Part shown: one piece after another, positions 56,559 to 64,000 of the stretch
How positions within the stretch are numbered: the stretch's first letter is position 1
How the letters are laid out: the number at the start of each line of letters is the position of its first letter
DNA from: Eledone cirrhosa
Lineage: Eukaryota > Mollusca > Cephalopoda > Octopoda > Eledonidae
DNA length: 64,000 nt
Direction: 5' to 3'
Assembly: GCA_964016885.1 (NCBI GenBank)
Contig: OZ024743.1
Location: forward strand, 172,156,154-172,220,153
Translations under genes and position numbers: made by a program
The notes under the pieces: generated by a model
Told to the model about the DNA's origin: nothing
The model's database searches: none
The model's input: the letters and a program-made list of their open reading frames with translations, nothing else

Positions 56559-59500
56559 TTACAGACACATACTCAGAGTATTATTCATTCGGGCCATTCT
56601 TGCTTCTCTCACCCATCTTTCAACAAAATGCTGGGAAGAGAGCATTTTCCTCTCTACCCTGATTTTCCTTTTCAAATGAAATTTGAAAAAGTTAATCAGG
56701 GCATCACCGAAGAGGTAAGTGCTCGTCTTCAGCCTTTTCAAACGTATCCACCATACCATCTCTTTCGCCATGGCCACCAGACATATGAAAACTGCCTGCC
56801 CTTCCCGGCTAAAGGAAGAGGGCGGAGCAATCCTCACGATGGACTCAGCTGATAGCTGGATCCGTCCTACACGTGACAGCAGGTGTTCGACATAAACCCA
56901 CAAGTCAGCAATGCTCGGACACTGGACGAGTGCGTGCAGGACGGTTTCGTCGCCCTGTGCGCGTCTCGGACATGCCCGGCTGACGGAACCTCCATGCCTG
57001 TAGAGTTTATCCCGAACTGGCAAAGCACCCCGGTAGCACTGCCAGGCCAGGGATTTCTGGAAGTTGTCCATAGGCCCCGGCCCGAAAGTCCTTCCGAAGA
57101 GATTGGCTAGTTGATTTTCGTCGACGTCTAGAGTTTCTCCAAGTACGTCGTCGCTCTTCCCCTCCACTAATCCCCTATAGGACGCCAAGGTGGAGTTTCC
57201 ACCCATCACATTGCCCGATTGGTCGAGGGCTGTGAGCGCCTGAAGACATTCCAGTCTCCAAGCGCTCCCTCTCGGTCTTCGCTTGACCCAGGACTGCAGC
57301 TCCTTCAAGGAGACGAGCTGGGGAAAAACGTGTCTAGCAAACGGCGACCACACCTGATCACCGTCGAGGAAGAGGTGGAGATGTCGTAGCCTGAGCGCGT
57401 GTCTGCGCATCATCAGCCACGGCTTGCCCAGCCTTACACGTAGCGGGTGTTGACAGCAGATGGACCGCCTGACCATCGGAGCGCGTCCCTTCCACACGAA
57501 GCGAAAGAGCAAACGCTCCAGCGCAGTCAGGCGGGGCTTAGGACAAGGTGCGACGGTCAGGCGGTAGTAGATGACGGACGCGATGTACGAGTTAGCCACC
57601 TCCGCTCGACCTTTCAGGGATAGCTTCCTCTCGGCGCATTTCTGGGTGAGAGAAGCCACCCTGCTCGTCACCTCGTCCCAGTTTTTGTCCGTCTGGAGGT
57701 CTGGACCGAACCAGACCCCTAGCAATTTAACCGATCCGTCCGTCCAGCACCGGACGACGCTGTTGGACGGCATGGACCTGCCTCTCCAGGTTCCGAACTG
57801 CAGGCCCACTGACTTTTCCTGGTTGATCATTGCTCCTGTCACCGCTTCGTATTCTCTTAGTGTAGTGCCGATCGCCTCGATGTGTTTGACGTTCGACACC
57901 ACTACGGTAACATCGTCCACATATGCTGACACGGATCTTCCGCATCTTAGTTCGCGCGGGAGCTCCCTCAACGTCTCCAGTTTGTGCAGTAATGGCTCGA
58001 GAGTCAATACGTACAATAGGGAGGAGAGGGGTCATCATTGGCGGACCGAGCGCATGATGTTCAACGGTTCCGAAAGGTGACTGTTCACTCTCACTACAGA
58101 GCAGATGTCGCTGTGCATGGCAGCGATCCAGCCTCTGAAGACGGGCCCAAAGCCAGCCGCCCTCAGGACTGCCGCTAGGTAACGATGGTCGACCCTATCG
58201 AAGGCTTTCGATTGATCTAAATTGATCAACGACCCACCCGTGCCAGGTTCCCTAGCTACCCTCTCTACTATGTATCGCATGAGGTCGTGGAGGGATCTGT
58301 CGGGAATGGCGCATGTATGTGCTTCTCCCACCAGACCACCAACGACAAGCGCCAACCTCTTTGCTAGCACCTTGGCCAAAATCTTGAACTCTGTGTTTAG
58401 CAGAGTTTTGGGCCTAAAATTATGTTATCCCCCTTGTTCGGATCCTTTCTCAGCAGCGCCACCGCTCCTCGGCTCACAGAGCTGGGAATTCTCCCGTTCA
58501 GTTGCCAGTTGCAGTAGACGTCCGCCAATAGGCGTTCGAACAAGTCTGGCATTTGTACGTAAAGTTCATAGGGCAGACTATCTAAACCAGGCGATTTACC
58601 CCTTGTGCAGGCAGTCATTGCCTCACGTACTTCAGCGGTTGTTATCGGCTTTTCGCAACACTCCGCCTCAGTGGCCGAAAGCCGCGGCAGTCCGTCGAGG
58701 TAGACACTAAAGTCCATCCCTCGATCCGACCCGCCACTGCCCCCGAACAGTTGAGCGAAGTGTCGCTGAAAAGATTCACACATTTGCCCGGGATCGAGTA
58801 GCATGCGCCCGTCGTGGTCCACCAAAGACCGGATCGTGGCTTTATTGCCACGACGCTCCTCCGCCACTCGGGCCCATTGAACGGCTTTCGTCCCCTCGTG
58901 TCTGAGAGCACGCACCCTAGCTCTGACAACGCAGCCTTCGTGCTTTGCATTTAAAAATTGGTCAAGGGCCAATTTCGCCGCAAGTACGTCGGTCGCGATG
59001 CCTTTGCTAAGCGCCTCTTCTAATTTTTTAACTAATTATCCCTCTGCTCTATTTTTCTCTATTGCTAAAGCCTTACTAAACCTAATGGACTCTATTCTAA
59101 TTGCTCTTTTCAGAGCAAACCACCACTTGTTGTTGACGATGGCCCCCGACAACGCCCGCTTAACTAGTTCGCTAATCCGGTCTCTGTAGGCCTTGCGCGC
59201 TGGTAAGGACGCGTTTAGCTTCCCGTAGCCGGGTCCTCGTCTATGAGGCCTATCTAAGTCAAGGACACAGATCACGAATTTGTGGTCCATGTAGCTGACT
59301 ATCTTGAATTGTGGACACCCTATGCTAGACCTATCTATTTCCCTACAAAATACTCTATCTAGATATGATCTGGATGACCCTATGCGATTTGTCCAAGTCC
59401 ACATTGGCACATTCGGGAAATCCATTCGGTACCTGTCAAACAGTTCAAAACGCCTGAGCAGGTTGGTGAGACTCCTGCACCCTCCTTCCCTATCCACTAA

Positions 59501-59962
59501 TCCCACACAATCCCAGCGTGCATCTAAGATCCCGTTCCAGTCGCCCACTAACACTAAAGAGCGGGACCTTCCAAGAAAGGTCTCCAGACGCCGGAAGATA
59601 TCAGGCCGCCCTGCTCCTGTCGGGGCATAGACGGCCACTAACCTGAAAGCTTGCCCTTCTCCGCTGTTCACGTCCAGCACCACCAACTTACCTTCTGGGT
59701 CCAGGAAGATGGCCCGTATGGCGATATCCAAACCTCTCCGAAAAAGAACAGCAACTCCTCCCCCCGATCCCGGACAGCTGGGAGATGCGTACACATCGTA
59801 GCCGCCGAAGATCGGTGCGAAGGCCCGTGCTTCGGAGATTCTGGTCTCGCTGATGGCCACTACATCTATGATTAGTGACCTGAGGTCGTTGAGCAGGTGG
59901 CCCTTCTTCCATGACGACCCCAAGCCACGCGCATTTATGCTGCCTATTCTGAGTGAGGTCAT
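56559..59962 (-). pseudogene. Tx1-C ORF2: APE-RT with nonsense codons and a frameshift
   Basis: It starts MTSLRIGSINARGLGSSW and keeps a whole APE domain (ISETRI, VGDWNGILD, DHKFVIC). It is broken by TAA at 59038-59036 and a small deletion near 58425 in the RT region. Two consecutive TGA codons follow at 58037-58032, where Tx1-A has GC of RQGCPLS. From 58016 down it is open to the normal stop, with AYVDD in place of AYADD at the RT active site and the motif CPRRAQGDETVLHALVQC, in which one zinc-binding cysteine is replaced by arginine. It is inactive as it stands. Confidence 0.87.
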
Positions 59963-59996
59963 GTTGAAAAGGAGTGGAAAAGATGGGAAAGACCAC

Positions 59997-61995
59997 TTAC
60001 CTTACTTCTCGTAGGGGAAGGACGGTTTTTCCATCCTTTTCACTGCTTGTGGCCTCCTCAGGAAGGATGTCCTTATAAATCCTCCTGGAGAGTGCTTGTC
60101 GGAAGTCTCCGATGTCTTTGGGGAATTTTTGTTTTCGTGTCATGTACGTTTTCTGTGCGATGCGAGTGATTTGTATGTGTGGAGGTGGTGTGAATTTTGG
60201 GGTTGTTGTGTAGTCTTTTTCTGTGATGCTGGTGTTGTGTTGGATGTAGTGTAATAATTGCTTGTTGTTCAAATTTAATGCTGTGTAGTGTGTATCGTTT
60301 TGGTTGTTTTGTTTTGTTTGCGTTTGTTGTGGGTTTGTTTCTGTTTCGCATTTTGGTGACTTTTGTGGTGTAGGTGATGGTGGTGTTGGGGTTAATGATG
60401 GTGATGGTGTTGGTGTTTGGGTTGATGGGGTTGGTGATGCTGGTGTGGATGGTGGCATATCTGTCCTAAATTTTTTGTTTGTTAATTTATTTGTTTCCCT
60501 CTGTATTTTGTTTTTGGAGGGGGAAGGAAGAGAATTTTTTCTTTTTTGGTTTCTTTTTTTTTTCCTGATACCGTTTCCCACTCCTCGTCGTCACAATCTG
60601 TCTCCAGTTGTGATAGGCCGGGGAGTGGAAAATTCTCCACAGGCGTTAGTTTTGGTTGTGGCGTGGTGGATGGTGTAGGCGCTGGTGCTAGTTCTGAAGC
60701 GTTGGGTGGTGGTTGTGTTGGTTTTGCTGGTGGTGGTGGTGTTGGTTTTGCTACTGTTGCTGGGGTTGTTGCTGTTATAGTTGCTTCTGTTGTTGCTGCT
60801 ACAGTTGTTGCTGCCATCTCTGCTACTGGTGGTGTTGATGGTTGTGTCACTGGGGTGGGTAGGAGAGGTGGCCTCAACCTTTTAGCCTGAGGGCAGAAAG
60901 CCCTTAGGTGGGTTCCTTCACCACAAACGACACACCTAGGCCTTCTGCCCTCGACAATTACGGTGAGGTGGCTGCCGTCAGTGAGGTCTATTACCTCTGG
61001 GATCTCCTCAATGCTTTTTTTGTCCGCTTGGATCAGGAGCTCCATCCCAGATCCGGACCAGTTCTCCTGCTTTTCTTTTGCTATTGCTATTATCTTTGTG
61101 TTGGCTTCGATGCCGGCGAGGACGGCCGCTATTAGCCAGGGAATTTCGATGGGCGGTGGAACGTGGGTCACCCTGATCTTTACGAGTCTCTGGCCACAAT
61201 AGCTTGGGACGAGTGTGAAGTCGTCACTTCTTAATGGGGCCATGGAGTGTTCTCTAGCCTCCTCTGGTGTTTCAAAGAACACGTCCACCGTTCCATACTT
61301 CTGCCCACGTCTGATGTGGGTTTTTCTTGCCCACACATGTCCCAAAGCTTTTTGGATGTGGGACTCGGATGCCCGTTCCACTCGGCGCGATTTTACATTT
61401 ATTGTTCGATACGACACGGTGCATAGACGCCGATGCTCCCTTTTATTAGGTGGGGCGGGGGTGAGGCTGACCCTGTACCCATCTTTCTTTACCATTTGTT
61501 TGGCATTTTCTAAATCCTCCTGAGTTACCGTAAATGCTTCGAACTGTTTTGCTACTCTGGCAAAACTCAGGGTGTTTTTTTAATGTCATTGTTGTTGTTG
61601 TTGCTATCGTTATTTTTGTTATTATTAATTTTAGTTTCAGTTGTGGTGGTGGTGACGTCATTGAAAGTCGGTTTGGGAGAGTCCATTTTGGTTGAAAATA
61701 TTTCGACATCACGAGTTGATTTATTTTTTGCTTTTGTTTCTGTTGTTGCGGTGGTGGTGGTGGTGGTGGTGGTGGTGGTGGTGGTGGTTGTCGCGGTGGT
61801 GGTGGCGGCTTTAACACCTTCAGTCATTGGTAATGGCGGGAAATGAATGTCTGCCTGAAACAAATTTAAAATATTGCTAGTGCTTAAATTGTTTGTGTTG
61901 GCAAACGTAGTATCATTTACAATGGTGGTGTCGGTGTGAGGTGTTAATTTGTGAGGAAGGCTTTCAGCTGCTTGGTGCAGAGGTGAATTAGCCAT
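59997..61995 (-). pseudogene. Tx1-C ORF1: diverged gag-like protein, one homopolymer frameshift
   Basis: It starts MANSPLHQAAESLPHK at 61995, runs through a Thr-rich tract (about 61740-61800), and stops early because of a 7-base A run (T7 at 61575-61581 on plus). The frame that resumes carries LSFARVAKQF, YRTINVKSRRVERASESHIQ, GTVDVFFETPEEA, the knuckle CVVCGEGTHLRAFC and a Pro/Thr-rich tail ending VLPLREVR at 59997. It aligns with Tx1-A ORF1 along the RRM-like and knuckle parts at very roughly 60 percent. The neighbouring ORF2 is about 95 percent like Tx1-A. One base of length change would restore the frame, so this could be a sequencing or polymerase slip. Confidence 0.82.
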
Positions 61996-62204
61996 TTTTT
62001 TTCAAAGAAATTTTTTGATAATCATAAAAGTTTAAATTTTGTGTACAAGGCCCCAATCTTTTTGGGTGTCCTTTTCGGAAAACAATGTATGTGCGCTTAT
62101 ATATAGTTAACAATAAAAACTTTCCATAAATGGCAATTTTTAACAAACGGAAATAACAAACCTTTGCGGAGCTCACGATGATACGATTTACTACGTAGGT
62201 CGCC
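61996..62204 (-). promoter_or_regulatory. Tx1-C 5' UTR
   Basis: About 209 bases between the element's 5' end and the ORF1 start. It is unlike the 5' UTR of Tx1-A and Tx1-B, apart from a short GTACAA...CCCCAAT likeness. It presumably holds the internal promoter. No specific element can be named. Confidence 0.45.

Positions 62205-62243
<39 letters not shown>
62205..62243. repeat. (AAT)n between Tx1-C and Tx1-D
   Basis: About 13 units. It abuts the 5' end of Tx1-C and is the 3' tail of Tx1-D. Confidence 0.96.
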
Positions 62244-62245
<2 letters not shown>

Positions 62246-64000
62246 TTTTTTATTAACCACAAGGGTTTACATAAAGTAGACATTAAGGACAGTACAGGAC
62301 AATACCGGCCGGTACAAATGGGCATTTCTGTGTGTAAAAAAAACAAAAACAGGATGTAACAAAAAAATAACAATGAAAAATTCCATAATAGGGGGGAGAC
62401 TGCCGAGGGACATTTGTGGAAAAAGCCCATTAAAAGGCCACAGTGACCCCGGCCACCAGAGCAAATGCCCTCTCCCAGTTTTCCACCTTTAATTTACAGA
62501 CAGATACTCAGAGTAGGCCCATTCACTCGGGCCATACTTGCTTCTCTCACCCATCTTTCAACAAAATGCTGGGAAGAGAGCATTTCCCTCTTTACTCTGA
62601 TTTTCCTTTTCAAATGAAATTTGAAAAAGTTAATCAGGGCATCACCGAAAAGGTAAGTGCTCGTCTTCAGCCCTTTCAAACGTGTCCACCATACTATCTC
62701 TTTCGCCATGGCCACCAGACAGATAAAAACTGCCTGCCCTTCCCGGCTAAAGGAAGAGGGCGGGGCAATCCTTACGATGGACTCAGCTGATAGCCGGATC
62801 CGTTCTACACGCGACAGCAGAGGTTCGACATAAACCCACAAGTCAGCAATGCTCGGACACTGGACGATGCGTGCAGGACGGTTTCGTCACCCTGCGCGCA
62901 TCTCGGACATGTTCGGCTGACCACACCTCCATGCCTGTAGAGTTTATCCCGAACTGGCAAAGCTCCTCGGTAGCAGTGCCAGGCCAGGGATTCTGGAAGC
63001 TGTCCATAGGCCCCGGCCCGAAAGCCCTTCCGAAGAGATTGGCTAGTTGATTTTCGTCGACGCCTAGAGTTTCTCCAAGTACGTCGTCGCTCTTCCCCTC
63101 CACTAATCCTCTATAGAACGCCAGTTGGAGTTTCCACCCATCAGATTGCCCGATTGGTCGAGGGCTGTGAGCGCCTGAAGACATTCCAGTCTCCAAGCGC
63201 TCCCTCTCGGTCTTCGCTTGACCCAGGACTGCAGCTCCGTCAAGGAGACGAGCTGGGGAAAGACGTGTCTAGCAAACGGCGACCACACCTGATCACCGTC
63301 GAGGAAGAGGTGGAGATGTCGTAGCCTGAGCGCGTGTCTGCGCATCATCAGCCACGGCTTGCCCAGCCTTACACGTAGCGGGTGTTGACAGCAGATGGAC
63401 CGCCTGACCATCGGAGCGCGTCCCTTCCACACGAAGCGAAAGAGCAAACGCTCCAGCGCAGTCAGGCGGGGCTTAGGACAAGGTGCGACGGTCAGGCGGT
63501 AGTAGATGACGGACGCGATGTACGAGTTAGCCACCTCCGCTCGACCTTTCAGGGATAGCTTCCTCTCGGCGCATTTCTGGGTGAGAGAAGCCACCCTGCT
63601 CGTCACCTCGTCCCAGTTTTTGTCCGTCTGGAGGTCTGGACCGAACCAGACCCCTAGCAATTTAACCGATCCGTCCGTCCAGCACCGGACGACGCTGTTG
63701 GACGGCATGGACCTGCCTCTCCAGGTTCCGAACTGCAGGCCCACTGACTTTTCCTGGTTGATCATTGCTCCTGTCACCGCTTCGTATTCTCTTAGTGTAG
63801 TGCCGATCGCCTCGATGTGTTTGACGTTCGACACCACTACGGTAACATCGTCCACATATGCTGACACGGATCTTCCGCATCTTAGTTCGCGCGGGAGCTC
63901 CCTCAACGTCTCCAGTTTGTGCAGTAATGGCTCGAGAGTCAATACGTACAATAGGGAGGAGAGGGGTCATCATTGGCGGACCGAGCGCATGATGTTCAAC
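62244..64000 (-). mobile_element. Tx1-D, 3' part of a Tx1 element running off the window
   Basis: The 3' end is GTGGTTAATAAAAAATC before (ATT)n. The 3' UTR runs to about 62493. The part from 63263 to the window end appears identical to 57328-58065 of Tx1-C, whereas the part nearer the 3' end differs from Tx1-C at many positions. Confidence 0.87.
62494..64000 (-). pseudogene. Tx1-D ORF2, C-terminal two-fifths, frameshifted
   Basis: Enters from the window edge. It carries the same paired TGA codons (63972-63967) and AYVDD active-site variant as Tx1-C, then the thumb and linker regions. A 1-base loss near 63125, further indels near 62985 and a small deletion near 62868 split the C-terminal part. 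The last piece (62841-62494) ends RVNGPTLSICL, like Tx1-A rather than Tx1-C. The N-terminal portion lies outside the window. Confidence 0.85.

Larger units (their letters stand above)
56335..62204 (-). mobile_element. Tx1-C, chimeric Tx1 element
   Basis: The 3' end (GTGGTTAATAAAGAAAAC then ATT) and ORF2 match Tx1-A closely. ORF1 and the 5' UTR are a different subfamily. The 5' end GGCGACCTACGTAGTAAATC (from 62204) shows no evident similarity to the 5' end of Tx1-A and Tx1-B. It is about 5.9 kb. Confidence 0.86.
14748..64000. mobile_element. Head-to-tail retrotransposon array in (AAT)n microsatellites
   Basis: Sixteen retroelement copies follow one another and meet at (AAT)n tracts; no other spacer sequence was seen. 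R4-like copies are all on plus and Tx1-like copies all on minus, with two SINE tails on minus. Each element's 3' end grades into (AAT)n on the plus strand, and its 5' end, full or truncated, abuts the tract left by its neighbour. The left boundary is the first (AAT)n at 14748. The right boundary is beyond the window. This is best explained by repeated target-specific insertion into a microsatellite. Confidence 0.85.

Noticed and set aside
14748..64000. Telomere- or rDNA-associated array
   Set aside because: No TTAGGG-type repeats and no rRNA sequence were seen between the elements; only AAT.

Overview
The window looks like nuclear DNA of an animal, most likely a cephalopod mollusc. The lineage call rests on short SINE tails (9316-9414, 38210-38455) that I recognise from octopus and squid genomes: a tract reading as TTTCATCC, then GGGGTCGA, then GGCCTTGTGCC. 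No host gene, tRNA, rRNA or CRISPR array was found. Nearly every base that can be assigned belongs to a retrotransposon or a microsatellite.

Region 1 (1-14747) is AT-rich Penelope territory. Three decayed Penelope-like elements (PLEs: reverse transcriptase plus a C-terminal GIY-YIG endonuclease) are present. PLE1 (952-3423, +) lies between two inverted repeats of about 0.9 kb (81-967 and 4537-5523), which I read as inverted pseudo-LTRs. PLE2 (8880-6806, -) is flanked by terminal repeats at 5771-6310 and 9003-9505, with a third, inverted copy at 9518-9880 and a diverged copy at 10755-11000. These repeats carry what looks like a hammerhead-ribozyme core. PLE3 (13894-12690, -) is cut off exactly at its YRDD motif by a perfect 50-bp palindrome. 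Several PLE ends abut (TA)n tracts. A separate 122-nt foldback sits at 10626-10747.

Region 2 (14748-64000) is about 49 kb made only of retrotransposons joined end to end through (AAT)n microsatellites. Three families alternate. R4-a and R4-b are R4/Dong-like non-LTR elements with one ORF: Myb-like domain, reverse transcriptase, CCHC finger and restriction-like endonuclease. Tx1-like elements have two ORFs: a gag-like ORF1 with a CCHC knuckle, and an ORF2 with APE endonuclease and reverse transcriptase. The order is R4b-1, R4a-1, R4a-2, Tx1-A, R4b-2, Tx1-B, two SINE tails, R4b-3, R4a-3, R4b-4, R4a-4, R4b-5, R4b-6, Tx1-C, Tx1-D (runs off the end). All ten R4 copies are on + and all four Tx1 copies are on -. 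Every 3' end runs into (AAT)n, read as (ATT)n for Tx1, and nearly every 5' end abuts it too.

The simplest reading is that the (AAT)n tract is the insertion target of unrelated retrotransposons. Each insertion carries its own (AAT)n tail, so each restores a landing site for the next and the array grows by itself. Tx1-A has both ORFs open. R4a-4 has an open 863-codon partial ORF. Several copies far apart are nearly identical, so activity was recent. Parts have been exchanged: R4-a and R4-b share a 5' UTR although their proteins differ, and Tx1-C joins a diverged ORF1 to a nearly standard ORF2. Boundaries, identities and family assignments come from reading by eye, without alignment software or database searches.
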